From Brevibacterium oceani (GTDB lineage Bacteria; Actinomycetota; Actinomycetes; Actinomycetales; Brevibacteriaceae): a DNA stretch of 64,000 nucleotides. The position numbers were made by a program, and so were the translations under genes. Below the pieces are notes generated by a model that did not search any database, was not told where the DNA came from, and saw only the letters and a program-made list of their open reading frames with translations. The stretch covers positions 1 through 64,000 of the forward strand of contig NZ_JABKDE010000001.1 in assembly GCF_013623835.1 (NCBI RefSeq). Reading direction: 5' to 3'. Below, in pieces: positions 7,961-17,134 of the stretch; the first letter of the stretch is position 1, and every line of letters starts with the position of its first letter.

Positions 7961-9709
7961 ATGACACTGTCTCCGAGCAGGACGGCACTTCCCGAGCCGC
8001 GAAACGAAGCACAGCTCGCGGCATCTGAGAGCCTCGAGGACTACACCCTCCGCTTCGCCCCCAGGTCGTACCGGAAATGGGCGCCCGGAGTCGTCGCGAC
8101 GAGTGCGCTGGGCGGCATCGCCTACCTCGCCGACTTCTCGATAGGTGCCAACATCGGCATCGCCCACGGCACGACGAACGGCATCCTCGGCATCCTCGTC
8201 GCGGCCATCATCATCTTCCTCACCGGGTGGCCGCTGGCGTTCTACGCCGCCCGCTACAACCTCGACCTCGACCTCATCACCCGCGGTTCGGGCTTCGGGT
8301 ACTACGGGTCCGTCATCACGAACATCATCTTCGCGACCTTCACTTTCATCTTCTTCGCCCTCGAAGGCTCGATCATGGCGCAGGGGCTCTACCTCGGCCT
8401 CGGCCTGCCCCGCCCGATCGGCTATCTCGTGTCCACGGTGCTCATCTTCCCGCTCGTCATCTACGGCATGAAGGTCCTTGCCAAACTGCAGGTCTCGACG
8501 ACCCCGCTGTGGCTGCTGCTCATGGTCATCCCCGTCGGCTATCTCATCGCCTGGCAGCCGGATTCGGTCGCGGACTTCTTCGCCTATACGGGCGAAGAGG
8601 GCGAGGGCGCGAACTTCGCCTCGGTCATGCTCGCCGCCGGTGTCTGCCTCTCACTCATCGCCCAGATCGCCGAGCAGATCGACTATCTGCGGTTCATGCC
8701 CCCGCGTACTCCGGAGAACCGCCGCAGCTGGTGGGCGGCCGTCATCCTCGCCGGACCCGGCTGGGTGATCTTCGGGGCGACGAAGCAGATCATCGGCATG
8801 TTCCTCGCGGTCTACCTCATCGCCAATGTTCCCGGTGCCGTGAGCTTCGCGAACGAACCCGTCCAGCAGTTCCTCGCCACCTACCAGCAGATGATGCCGC
8901 AATGGCTCGCTCTGCTTCTGGCCGTGGTGCTCGTCGTCATCTCCCAGGTGAAGATCAACGTCACCAACGCCTATTCGGGATCGCTGGCCTGGACGAACTC
9001 GTACACCCGGATCACGAAGCGCTACCCGGGCCGGATCACCTTCCTCGTCGTCAACCTGCTCATCGCCCTGGCGCTGATGGAGCTGAACATGTTCGACTTC
9101 CTCAACGCGATCCTCAGCTTCTACGCGAACCTCGCGATGTCGTGGATCTGCGTCGTCGCCGCCGATATCGCCATCAACAAATACCTGCTGAAGCTCTCCC
9201 CGAAGATCCCCGAGTTCCGACGCGGCATGCTCTACGACTGGAACCCGGTCGGGATCGTCTCGCTGGTGCTCGCCGGCGGGGTCTCCATCGCCATCTACTT
9301 CGGGGCTTTCGGGGCGACGGTCCAGCCGTTCTCACCTCTCTTCGCCGTCGGCATCGCCATCGTCGCGACCCCGCTCATGGCGATCATCACCCGCGGCCGG
9401 TACTACCTGCGACGCAGCGATGATGGAATCGAGCTGCCGATGTTCGACGAGCACGGCAACCCCTCTGGCGAGACCCTGCGCTGCCATGTCACGGACTTGG
9501 AGTTCGAACGTCCCGACATGATCGCCTCGGCGAAGACGGGGGAGAACGGGGAGCGACTCTACCTCAGCTCCCTCGCGCTCTCGACCGACCGCCTCGGCGA
9601 GCATGTGCTGCCCGCGGATGTCCCGCGCAGCCGTGAGGACGTCCTGCACGCTCGCGCGGACGCCCCACACGATCGCCCGGACAACCCGCACGTTCCGACG
9701 AAAGGCTGA
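7961..9709 (+). CDS. NCS1-family permease next to urease genes
   Basis: 582 residues with about 12 hydrophobic segments between residues 45 and 475 and a hydrophilic tail of roughly 100 residues. It looks like an NCS1 (nucleobase-cation-symport-1, cytosine/purine/allantoin type) transporter: [20 protein letters not shown] at the first membrane segment, and [19 protein letters not shown] midway. The ATG at 7961 has AGGA seven bases upstream. It ends 8 bases before ureA and so is probably in the urease transcript, which suggests import of a nitrogen compound whose breakdown yields urea, or urea itself. The substrate cannot be told from sequence. The tail is His/Asp-rich at its end ([15 protein letters not shown]). 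Confidence 0.8.
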   Translation: MTLSPSRTALPEPRNEAQLAASESLEDYTLRFAPRSYRKWAPGVVATSALGGIAYLADFSIGANIGIAHGTTNGILGILVAAIIIFLTGWPLAFYAARYNLDLDLITRGSGFGYYGSVITNIIFATFTFIFFALEGSIMAQGLYLGLGLPRPIGYLVSTVLIFPLVIYGMKVLAKLQVSTTPLWLLLMVIPVGYLIAWQPDSVADFFAYTGEEGEGANFASVMLAAGVCLSLIAQIAEQIDYLRFMPPRTPENRRSWWAAVILAGPGWVIFGATKQIIGMFLAVYLIANVPGAVSFANEPVQQFLATYQQMMPQWLALLLAVVLVVISQVKINVTNAYSGSLAWTNSYTRITKRYPGRITFLVVNLLIALALMELNMFDFLNAILSFYANLAMSWICVVAADIAINKYLLKLSPKIPEFRRGMLYDWNPVGIVSLVLAGGVSIAIYFGAFGATVQPFSPLFAVGIAIVATPLMAIITRGRYYLRRSDDGIELPMFDEHGNPSGETLRCHVTDLEFERPDMIASAKTGENGERLYLSSLALSTDRLGEHVLPADVPRSREDVLHARADAPHDRPDNPHVPTKG

Positions 9710-9717
9710 GGGGACGC

Positions 9718-10020
9718 ATGCACTTCACTCCGGCCGACACCGACAAGCTGCTCCTGTCCGTGGCGGGAATGGTCGCCAGGGACCGACGGGACCGGGGCAT
9801 CCGCCTGAACTATCCGGAGACGGTTGCGCTCCTGAGCACCTGGGCCATCGAACGCGCCAGGGAAGGTGCGAGCGTCGAGGAGCTCATGACCACCGGGCGC
9901 GAGGTCCTCACCCGTGACGACGTCCTCGAGGACGTCGCCGACATGCTCAGCGACGTTCAGGTGGAGGCGACGTTCCCCGACGGGCGCAAGCTCGTGACCA
10001 TCCACAACCCCATCGACTGA
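9718..10020 (+). CDS. ureA: Urease gamma subunit
   Basis: 100 residues, the standard length. It is the small structural subunit of the nickel urease (urea to ammonia and carbamate). Recognisable blocks are [15 protein letters not shown] at the start, [15 protein letters not shown], and [18 protein letters not shown] at the end. It begins 8 bases after the permease stop with GAGG upstream, and is followed 11 bases later by ureB. Subunits are separate (A, B, C), as usual in actinobacteria. Confidence 0.97.
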   Translation: MHFTPADTDKLLLSVAGMVARDRRDRGIRLNYPETVALLSTWAIERAREGASVEELMTTGREVLTRDDVLEDVADMLSDVQVEATFPDGRKLVTIHNPID

Positions 10021-10031
10021 AGGACCTGACA

Positions 10032-10370
10032 GTGGCAGGAACACGCGACCGCGGGCCGGGCGCCGTTCGAGTCAGCGCCGGAGAGCGCGAACTCAACGTG
10101 CGCGAGAACCCGGACGAGACGGCGACGATGACGATCGAGAACACCGGAGACCGGCCGGTCCAGATCGGCTCCCACATCCACCTCCCCGACACCAATGCCG
10201 CGCTCGACTTCGACCGCTGCCGGGCGGAGGGGTTCCGGCTGGACATCCCCGCCGGCACCTCCCTGCGCTTCGAACCGGGCGCCTCCCGCACCGTGCCGAT
10301 CGTCTCCCTGCGCGGGCACAGGCGTGTGCCCGGGATCCGGCTTCCCCTCGCCGAGGCGGGCGATCCGTGA
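10032..10370 (+). CDS. ureB: Urease beta subunit
   Basis: 112 residues from GTG 10032. Motifs typical of UreB are [19 protein letters not shown], the block [17 protein letters not shown], and a C-terminal strand with [16 protein letters not shown]. It is a structural subunit that completes the urease trimer with UreA and UreC. The stop TGA shares its last base with the ATG of ureC, so the two are translationally coupled. Confidence 0.96.
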   Translation: MAGTRDRGPGAVRVSAGERELNVRENPDETATMTIENTGDRPVQIGSHIHLPDTNAALDFDRCRAEGFRLDIPAGTSLRFEPGASRTVPIVSLRGHRRVPGIRLPLAEAGDP

Positions 10371-12073
10371 TGGCGCGACTGTCCACCCAGCGCTACGCCG
10401 CGCTCTATGGGCCCAGCCTCGGCGATCAGCTGCGCCTAAGCGATACCGACCTGTGGATCGAGATCGAGGAGGACCGTACCCTCGGCGGCGAGGAGTCCGT
10501 CTTCGGCGGTGGGAAATCGATCCGCGAATCGATGAATCAGGGAACGACCACGACTGCCGAAGGCGCACCGGACACGGTCATCACCAACGCCGTGGTGCTC
10601 GACTGGTGGGGGATCATCCGCGCCGATGTCGGCATCCGGGCCGGACAGATCGTGGCGCTCGGGCGAGCCGGGAACCCCGACATCGCCGACGGAGTGCACC
10701 CGGACCTGCAGATCGGACCGTCCACCGACGTCATCTCCGGCGAAGGCCGCATCCTCACCGCGGGCGCCTTCGACTCCCACGTCCACCTGCTCTCACCTTC
10801 CCAGCTCCACGAAGCGCTCGCCACCGGGATCACAACGGTCGCCGGCGGCGGGACCGGCCCCTCCGAGGGCAGCAAGGCGACGACGGTGACTCCCGGAGCC
10901 TGGCACCTCGGCGCGATGCACCGCGCCCTCGACGACCTTCCGATGAACGTCCTCCTGCTCGGCAAGGGCAACACCGTCTCAGCCGAAGGGCTGGCCGAAC
11001 AGGCACTCGGCGGTGCCGCCGGTTACAAGGTCCACGAGGACTGGGGTGCGACGCCCGCGGCCATCGACGCCTCGCTGAGGGCCGCCGGGGATCACGGACT
11101 GCAGGTCGCGCTGCACTCGGACTCGCTCAACGAGGCGGGGTTCGTCGAATCGACGATCGCCGCGATCGGAGGTCGCAGCATCCACGCCTTCCACGTCGAG
11201 GGCGCCGGCGGGGGACACGCCCCCGACATCCTCTCGATCGCAGCATTGGAGAACATCCTCCCCGGTTCGACGAACCCGACCCTGCCCCATACGGCGAACA
11301 CGGTCGCCGAACATCTCGACATGCTCATGGTCTGCCACCACCTCAACCCCGCCGTGCCCGAGGATCTCGCGTTCGCCGAATCCCGCATCCGGGCGACGAC
11401 CATCGCGGCAGAGGACCTGCTCCACGACATGGGAGCCCTGTCGATCACGTCCTCGGACGCGCAGGCGATGGGGCGCATCGGTGAGGTCATCACCCGAACC
11501 TGGCAGGTCGCCCACGTGATGAAGCACAGGGTGGGCGACCTCGGTGAGACCCTGCCGGCGGACAACGAACGCGCTCGCCGCTACGTCGCCAAGTACACGA
11601 TCAATCCGGCGATCGCGCACGGCGTCGATGCCCACATCGGTTCGATCGAGGTCGGGAAGATGGCCGATCTCGTGCTGTGGGATCCTCGCTTCTTCGGGGT
11701 CCGACCGGACCTCGTCATCAAGGGTGGGGCGATCGCCTGGGCCGGTCTCGGCGACCCGAACGCCTCCATCCCGACTCCGCAGCCGGTCCTGATGCGACCA
11801 TCCTTCGGAGCCTCGGACGGAGCACGGCTGTCGGTGTCGTTCGCAGCCCCGTCCGCGGTCGAGAACGGGCTGCGCGACGAGCTCGCACTGAAGCGGGAAC
11901 TCAAACCAGTCGCGCCGACGCGGGACATCGGCAAGAAGGATATGCGCTGCAATGACGCACGACCGGCGATCGACATCGAACCTGACACCTTCGCCATCGC
12001 GATCGACGGCCAACCGGTGACCGCCCAACCGGCGCAGACGCTGCCGCTGGCCCGGCTCTACCAGATGTTCTGA
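10370..12073 (+). CDS. ureC: Urease alpha (catalytic) subunit
   Basis: 567 residues, the normal size. All nickel and catalytic ligands expected for UreC are visible: H137 and H139 in FDSHVHL, the carbamylated lysine K220 in [11 protein letters not shown], then H222, H249 in [10 protein letters not shown]275 in [15 protein letters not shown], and the aspartate in [14 protein letters not shown]. The flap region with its histidine (VCHHLNP) is also present. I prefer the ATG at 10370, which overlaps the ureB stop; a GTG immediately before it (10367) is possible. The stop overlaps ureF in the same way. Holoenzyme maturation needs UreF, UreG and UreD encoded downstream. Confidence 0.98.
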   Translation: MARLSTQRYAALYGPSLGDQLRLSDTDLWIEIEEDRTLGGEESVFGGGKSIRESMNQGTTTTAEGAPDTVITNAVVLDWWGIIRADVGIRAGQIVALGRAGNPDIADGVHPDLQIGPSTDVISGEGRILTAGAFDSHVHLLSPSQLHEALATGITTVAGGGTGPSEGSKATTVTPGAWHLGAMHRALDDLPMNVLLLGKGNTVSAEGLAEQALGGAAGYKVHEDWGATPAAIDASLRAAGDHGLQVALHSDSLNEAGFVESTIAAIGGRSIHAFHVEGAGGGHAPDILSIAALENILPGSTNPTLPHTANTVAEHLDMLMVCHHLNPAVPEDLAFAESRIRATTIAAEDLLHDMGALSITSSDAQAMGRIGEVITRTWQVAHVMKHRVGDLGETLPADNERARRYVAKYTINPAIAHGVDAHIGSIEVGKMADLVLWDPRFFGVRPDLVIKGGAIAWAGLGDPNASIPTPQPVLMRPSFGASDGARLSVSFAAPSAVENGLRDELALKRELKPVAPTRDIGKKDMRCNDARPAIDIEPDTFAIAIDGQPVTAQPAQTLPLARLYQMF

Positions 12074-12873
12074 TGACCGTGACCTCAACCGACCTTCCCA
12101 CCCGGCGCAACGCCTCGGCGACTCTCGCGATGCTCCTCGCCGACTCGCGCCTGCCAGCCGGAGCCCACGTGTCCTCGAACGGCCTGGAGGCCGGACTGCG
12201 TCACGGTCTCGCCGCGCACGAGGTGGCCGACTACATGCGGACGAGGATGACCACGGTCGTCCGCGTCGAAGCGGGAGCGGCCGTGATCGCCCGACACCTG
12301 GCGGACGTACGTCCATCGGCCGATGGCGCCGCGGACACGGAGCAGGGCTCCGGCGATCCGGACCGGGACTCCTTCCGTCCGGAGCGGAACGGCATCGCTC
12401 CGGAGCGGGACACCGTCGTGCCGGACCGCCTCGGTGTTCTCGAGACCGAATGGGCTGCCCGCACCCCGAGTGCGGCACTGCGGGAGATCGCCGTCGCCCT
12501 CGGTGCCGGACTGGCCCGCATCGGTCAGAGGATCTGGCCGCAGACGGCTGCGGTGCTCCGGCCCACGCCGCTGCCGCGTCCCATCGTGCTCGGCACCATC
12601 GCCGCGTGCGCGGGCATCGGGGCGGCCGATCTCGTCCGCCTCGTCGCCTACGACGACGCGCAGACCGTCGCCGCCGCGGTGCTCAAGCTCGAACCCACGG
12701 ATCCGATCCGCGTCACCGGCTGGGTGCTCGACGCCTGCGCGGCGATGGAGGACTCCGTGTCCGAATTGTCCCGACTCACCCGCCCCGAGGCGCTTCCCGC
12801 CTCGGGTGCCCCACTGATCGAGGACTGGGCAGAAGTCCAGTCCGTGTTACCGAGGAGGCTGTTCCGTGCCTGA
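12073..12873 (+). CDS. ureF: Urease accessory protein UreF
   Basis: 266 residues. UreF bridges UreD and the GTPase UreG during nickel insertion. The family start is clear ([21 protein letters not shown]), as is the C-terminal helical part. Residues about 95-125 form a charged insertion rich in PDR/PER units ([19 protein letters not shown]) that looks species-specific. The ATG shares a base with the ureC stop, and the 3' end overlaps ureG by 8 bases. Confidence 0.9.
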   Translation: MTVTSTDLPTRRNASATLAMLLADSRLPAGAHVSSNGLEAGLRHGLAAHEVADYMRTRMTTVVRVEAGAAVIARHLADVRPSADGAADTEQGSGDPDRDSFRPERNGIAPERDTVVPDRLGVLETEWAARTPSAALREIAVALGAGLARIGQRIWPQTAAVLRPTPLPRPIVLGTIAACAGIGAADLVRLVAYDDAQTVAAAVLKLEPTDPIRVTGWVLDACAAMEDSVSELSRLTRPEALPASGAPLIEDWAEVQSVLPRRLFRA

Positions 12874-13618
12874 ATTCCCTGCATCCGAAAGATCCCTGCG
12901 ACTCGGCGTCGCCGGGCCCGTGGGAACCGGAAAGAGTTCGCTGATCGCTCTCATCTGCCGCGCACTGGCCGATGAGATCCGCATCGGCGTGATCACCAAT
13001 GACATCTACACCGACGAGGATGCCCGGCTCCTCCGCTCCGCCGGAGTCCTCGACCCGGACCGGATCCGGGCGATCGAGACGGGGGCCTGCCCGCACACCG
13101 CGATCCGTGACGATGTCACGGCGAACCTGCAGGCCGTCGAACGGTTGGAGAATGATTACTACCCACTCGACCTCGTCCTCGTCGAATCGGGCGGCGACAA
13201 TCTCACGGCGACGTTCTCACCGGCGCTCGTGGACGCACAGATCTTCGTCCTCGACGTCGCCGGCGGTGGGGACGTCGCTCGCAAGGGCGGACCCGGGATC
13301 GCGCGTGCCGACCTGCTCGTGGTCAACAAGACCGACCTCGCCGACTACGTCGGAGTCGATGTCGAACAGATGGTCAGCGACGCCACCGAGGCGCGCGAAG
13401 GGGAACCGGTGCTCGCTCTCTCCCGCACCGACGAGGCTTCCGTGGCGCGACTGCGCGAATGGCTGCTCGCGCTCCTGGCCTCTCATCGTGCCGGCGCGCA
13501 TGAGCCGCAGGATCCGGGACCGATGGCTCCGCACTTCCACGCCGATGAGGAGGGAGGCTATGTGCACACCCATGATGACGAGGGCGAAGAGCACAGCCAT
13601 CAACATGTACGGGTATGA
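12866..13618 (+). CDS. ureG: Urease GTPase UreG with C-terminal histidine-rich tail
   Basis: 250 residues; the family is usually near 205-225. The SIMIBI GTPase features are P-loop GPVGTGKSS (residues 17-25), the nickel-binding CPH in [13 protein letters not shown], and NKTD for guanine. The last about 30 residues contain nine histidines in an acidic context ([18 protein letters not shown], then HSHQH). Such tails store or deliver nickel. No ureE gene is present in this cluster, and the tail may do UreE's job. The start is GTG 12866 with GAGGAGG upstream, inside the ureF end; the stop overlaps ureD by four bases. Confidence 0.95.
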   Translation: MPEFPASERSLRLGVAGPVGTGKSSLIALICRALADEIRIGVITNDIYTDEDARLLRSAGVLDPDRIRAIETGACPHTAIRDDVTANLQAVERLENDYYPLDLVLVESGGDNLTATFSPALVDAQIFVLDVAGGGDVARKGGPGIARADLLVVNKTDLADYVGVDVEQMVSDATEAREGEPVLALSRTDEASVARLREWLLALLASHRAGAHEPQDPGPMAPHFHADEEGGYVHTHDDEGEEHSHQHVRV

Positions 13619-14343
13619 CGACCATTGCGGTCGCCGAGGCGGCACCGGGCGGACCGCCGAAGGTTCGACTCACTCCGGGGCTGCTGCAACCGAGGCTGGT
13701 GACCCGGAAGGCAAGGTTCGCTCATGTCGCGTTGGTTGCGGGAGGGGCGACGCTCCTCGGTGGGGATTCGGTGTCGATCAGGGTCGAAGTCGGCGCCGGA
13801 TGCACACTGCGGATCGAAGACATCGGGGGCACAGTCGCCTATCCCTCGACGGGAAGGCCGTCCGACTGGAATGTCGATGCGGTCGTCGGTGACGGGGCAG
13901 TCCTGGTGTGGGAATCGTTTCCCTTCGTCGTCGCCGACCGTGCCCACGTCAGACGCCGCACGACGGTGCGCAGGGGAGCGGACGCGCAGGTGTGCCTGCG
14001 GGAGACCCTCGTGCTGGGTCGGACCGGAGAGGCCGGCGGCAGAATCGTCAGCACCACCGACATCCGCGACGTCGACGGAACGCCGTTCTTCGTCGAAGAG
14101 CTGTCTCTTGACGGGGAGCATCCTCGACCAGGTGTGCTGGGACGGTCGCGGGTGCTCGACACGGCGATCATGGTCGGCGCCGAACCTGAGGAGGAGGCGC
14201 CGTCTGACACGGACGAGGGGCAGGTGCTGGTCCTCGCCCGGCCCGGTGCTGTTGCGAGAGCGATCGGCTCAGCAACCCACGCGGCACACGTCGACGTCCG
14301 ATGGCGCCGCTGGACGAACAGAGCAGAACGGAGAACAGAGTGA
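13615..14343 (+). CDS. ureD: Urease accessory protein UreD
   Basis: 242 residues. UreD (UreH) docks the UreF-UreG complex onto apo-urease. The family pattern [17 protein letters not shown], the central [20 protein letters not shown] and [14 protein letters not shown] are visible. Its ATG overlaps the ureG stop (ATGA) and its stop overlaps the nickel permease ATG (TGATG), so the whole ureABCFGD-permease set is a single tightly coupled operon. Confidence 0.9.
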   Translation: MTTIAVAEAAPGGPPKVRLTPGLLQPRLVTRKARFAHVALVAGGATLLGGDSVSIRVEVGAGCTLRIEDIGGTVAYPSTGRPSDWNVDAVVGDGAVLVWESFPFVVADRAHVRRRTTVRRGADAQVCLRETLVLGRTGEAGGRIVSTTDIRDVDGTPFFVEELSLDGEHPRPGVLGRSRVLDTAIMVGAEPEEEAPSDTDEGQVLVLARPGAVARAIGSATHAAHVDVRWRRWTNRAERRTE

Positions 14344-15365
14344 TGACTGAACTGGCCCGGACACAGATGACCCGGACACACATGACCCGAGCATACGGGA
14401 CGATGCTTCCCCACGTCTTGACGCTGTCGGGCATCGCGATCATCGGGGTGTTTCTGGTGATCGTCTCGCTGCGGGAGACCGCACCATCGGTGGCGTGGGG
14501 CCTGGCGCTGACCGCGGTGCTGTTGGGAGCCCGACATGCCTTCGACGCCGACCACATCGCCGCCATCGACAACGTCACGCGGCGCCTGTCGGCGAAGGGG
14601 ACTCCTGCCGGTACCGTCGGCTTCTGGTTCTCCCTGGGCCACTCCTCGGTCGTGGTGGTCACCGGTGTGTTCGTCGCCTTCGGTGCGGGCCTGGCACGCG
14701 ACCTCGTGCTTGCCGAGGATTCGGCTGCGCGGTTCGGACTCGGGCTGTGGGGGTTGTCGTTCGCGACGTTCGTCGTCGCCGTCTTCGGGATCGTCAATCT
14801 GGTCTCGCTCATCGGTCTCTTGCGGCGAAAGGACGATGAAGCCGGTTCGGCGCCCGACGGGCCGCTGACGATCGCCTTCGCCCGGCTGCTTCGCGCCGTG
14901 GATCGTCCGCGGCGGATGTTTCCCATCGGTGTGCTCTTCGGCCTCGGATTCGACACCGCTGCGACGATCGGTCTGATGATCGCAGCAGGAACGACGGCGG
15001 CCGGCTCCTCGGCCGCGCTGGCGCTCTCGCTGCCGCTCCTGTTCGCTGTGGGCATGGCCGTGTGCGATACCGCGGACAGTCTGTTCATGTCGAATCTCTA
15101 TGGGTGGGCATCGCGCGGCAGGAACCGCTTCCGCAGATACAACATCGTCATCACCGGCCTGTCCGTGGTCGTCGCGGGCCTGGTGGTCATCGCGGGAGTC
15201 GTCGAGGTGGGGGCAGAGACGGAGACGTTCGCCCTGCCCGAGGTGGACACGAGTTATCTGGGAATCGTCGCGACCGCCCTGTTCGCACTCATCGCCGTGG
15301 CGGCCGCGCTCACCGTCCGCCGGGTGCGTGGGGCCCGATCCGTCGAAGCGAGCGTCATCGCCTGA
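14343..15365 (+). CDS. NiCoT-family nickel/cobalt permease
   Basis: 340 residues with about eight hydrophobic segments. The signature HX4DH motif in segment II (RHAFDADHIAAIDN) binds nickel; FWFSLGHSSVVV and GLGFDTAATIGLM are the other family motifs. It imports Ni2+ (or Co2+) with high affinity, and its place at the end of the urease operon argues for nickel. The frame extends upstream to 14301 inside ureD, but the ATG at 14343 overlapping the ureD stop is the natural start. A terminator hairpin follows 67 bases after the stop. Confidence 0.93.
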   Translation: MTELARTQMTRTHMTRAYGTMLPHVLTLSGIAIIGVFLVIVSLRETAPSVAWGLALTAVLLGARHAFDADHIAAIDNVTRRLSAKGTPAGTVGFWFSLGHSSVVVVTGVFVAFGAGLARDLVLAEDSAARFGLGLWGLSFATFVVAVFGIVNLVSLIGLLRRKDDEAGSAPDGPLTIAFARLLRAVDRPRRMFPIGVLFGLGFDTAATIGLMIAAGTTAAGSSAALALSLPLLFAVGMAVCDTADSLFMSNLYGWASRGRNRFRRYNIVITGLSVVVAGLVVIAGVVEVGAETETFALPEVDTSYLGIVATALFALIAVAAALTVRRVRGARSVEASVIA

Positions 15366-15432
15366 GAGCCGGGAGTCGCGGCCTGCCATGACGCTTGAGG
15401 CGACCGGACAGAAGGATGTCTCGACAGATGAG

Positions 15433-15469
15433 AGGAGCGCGAACCCGGGTTCGGGTTCGCGCTCCTTTC
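15433..15469 (+). terminator. Terminator hairpin after the urease operon
   Basis: A 15-bp perfect stem (AGGAGCGCGAACCCG, positions 15433-15447) with loop GGTT, followed by TTT. The stem shares 14 of its bases with the hspR terminator at 7786. Confidence 0.85.
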
Positions 15470-15537
15470 AGATGCGCTGATGAACGGCGCTGATCGGTCA
15501 ATCGACGCCGAGCTCGGGTGAGCTCAGGTCATCGATC

Positions 15538-16890
15538 TCAGATCTCTGCGGGATCCTGAGCGACCTTCTTGCGACGCATGGTCAGGGCGACGGCGACTCC
15601 GCCGATGAGGAGGAGGCCGGCTCCGCCGACGAGGCCGGTGAGTTCGGTACCGGTGCGAGGCAGGTCGCCTCCGCCGCCATTGCCGTTGTCGTCGCCGTTT
15701 CCGCCGTCGCCGTTGCCGTCGTCGTTTCCGTCGCTGCCACCGGCGTTGGCGTCATCGCTGACCGAGAAGTCACCGGTCAGTTCGTCATCACCGCATGTGA
15801 CGGTGACATCGTAGTCGCCGATGTAGGCCGAGGCGTTGGAGGCGCTGGTGCCGTAGACGTTGACGTTGGCCTTGCCCTCGTCGTCCGCCTTGACGGTGTT
15901 GTCGTAGGCGGTGACGTTCGAATCGCCCTTGGGGTTGACGACAAAGTGCACGTCCTCGCCGGGTTCGCAGTTCTCAACGGCGAGGGTGACGCCCTTGTCT
16001 TCCTTGACGAAGTCAGCAGGCGAAACGGTCTCGGGGGAGACGGTCAGCTTGGCTTCGGCAGCCGGGGTCGTCGGATCCTCGGTCTCGTCTTCGGTGATGG
16101 TGAAGGTCTGCGCATCAGAGTTGGTCTCGGACTCCTGGTCGACGCCCCAGACGGAGTAGTCGCCGGCCGGGAGATCGTCGTCGCCGTCGGTCTTCAGAGT
16201 CGCGGAGACCTTACCTTCTTCGTCGGCGTCGACCTCGACGGTGGCGAAGGGTGACTGTGCGGTTCCGCCGACGACGGTGACCTTGCCGCCGGAGGTGAAG
16301 CCTTCGCCGGTGACCTTGACGCCGTTCTTCGCGAATTCGCTGACGGTGAGCTTGTCGGTGTTGAGCGAGACCTTCGGGTCGACTTCGGGAGCGTCCGGCT
16401 CGTCGGAGTCATCGCCCTTGGTGACCTCGAAGGAGGACGAGAAGGTCTCACTCTTGTCGTCGAGGTTCGTCACGGTCACGTCGTACGTGCCGACGAAAGC
16501 CTCATTGTCAGTGCCGCCGACACCGGTCTCGTACTCGCCGTTGCCATCGGAACGGAAGGATGCTTCGTAGGTGTTGACGTTCTGGCCGCTCGTGGGCGTC
16601 ACGGTGAGCTGGAACTGAGTGTCCGCAGAGACTCCCGAGCCGGAGATGCCGAGGCCCTTGTCGGCAAAGTCCTTGAGCGAGATCGTATCGGCGGAGAGGA
16701 CGAGCTCCTTTTCGCCGTCGGCCTGGGCCTGCGCGGGGTTGGAGGCCTTCTGGAGGGAGGCAGGCTTGGCTGCGGGCTGAGTATCGGCCGACGGAATCGA
16801 GGCGGGGGCCTCGGGCGCAGCGATGACCGGGGATGCGGCGAGGCCTGTGATGGCGATGGCCACGGCGGGTGCGAGGGCGAGCTTCTTCAT
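15538..16890 (-). CDS. LPxTG cell-wall-anchored surface protein with repeats
   Basis: 450 residues. A signal peptide (MKKLALAPAVAIAITGLAAS, cut near VIAAPEA) is followed by three or four beta-rich repeats of about 90-100 residues, each opening with a version of LSxDxxxxxDFA. Then comes a Gly/Asp/Asn-rich linker, the sortase signal LPRTG, a membrane helix and the basic tail MRRKKVAQDPAEI. The last repeat has two cysteines (VENCEPGEDV and VTCGDDEL) that could form a disulfide. The protein is acidic. Export and sortase anchoring are well supported; ligand or role is unknown. A larger paralogue lies directly upstream. Confidence 0.88.
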   Translation of the reverse strand: MKKLALAPAVAIAITGLAASPVIAAPEAPASIPSADTQPAAKPASLQKASNPAQAQADGEKELVLSADTISLKDFADKGLGISGSGVSADTQFQLTVTPTSGQNVNTYEASFRSDGNGEYETGVGGTDNEAFVGTYDVTVTNLDDKSETFSSSFEVTKGDDSDEPDAPEVDPKVSLNTDKLTVSEFAKNGVKVTGEGFTSGGKVTVVGGTAQSPFATVEVDADEEGKVSATLKTDGDDDLPAGDYSVWGVDQESETNSDAQTFTITEDETEDPTTPAAEAKLTVSPETVSPADFVKEDKGVTLAVENCEPGEDVHFVVNPKGDSNVTAYDNTVKADDEGKANVNVYGTSASNASAYIGDYDVTVTCGDDELTGDFSVSDDANAGGSDGNDDGNGDGGNGDDNGNGGGGDLPRTGTELTGLVGGAGLLLIGGVAVALTMRRKKVAQDPAEI

Positions 16891-17070
16891 GTATTTCCTT
16901 CGAAAATTACAGCTGGGTGTGAAGTATTACGAATGTAACGGTAATGAAACATTCACCACACACATAGTTGTGGTCATTTTGTTCAGCTCTGAGTGCGACT
17001 CGGCCGCAGAGTTCATTCTCCATTCACGTTGAACTGGCGCTCCAATGCCGGGAGGGCCACACAACGAAGC

Positions 17071-17100
17071 GGGACGGCCCAGCATGCGCTGGACCGCCCC
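17071..17100 (-). terminator. Probable terminator after the larger LPxTG gene
   Basis: A 13-bp stem with two mismatches around an ATGC loop, between the stop at 17135 and the start of nothing else. It lies downstream of the minus-strand gene at 17135-19279. Confidence 0.5.
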
Positions 17101-17134
17101 TCGACGCCGGTCGAGATCGACCGATGACTTCAGA

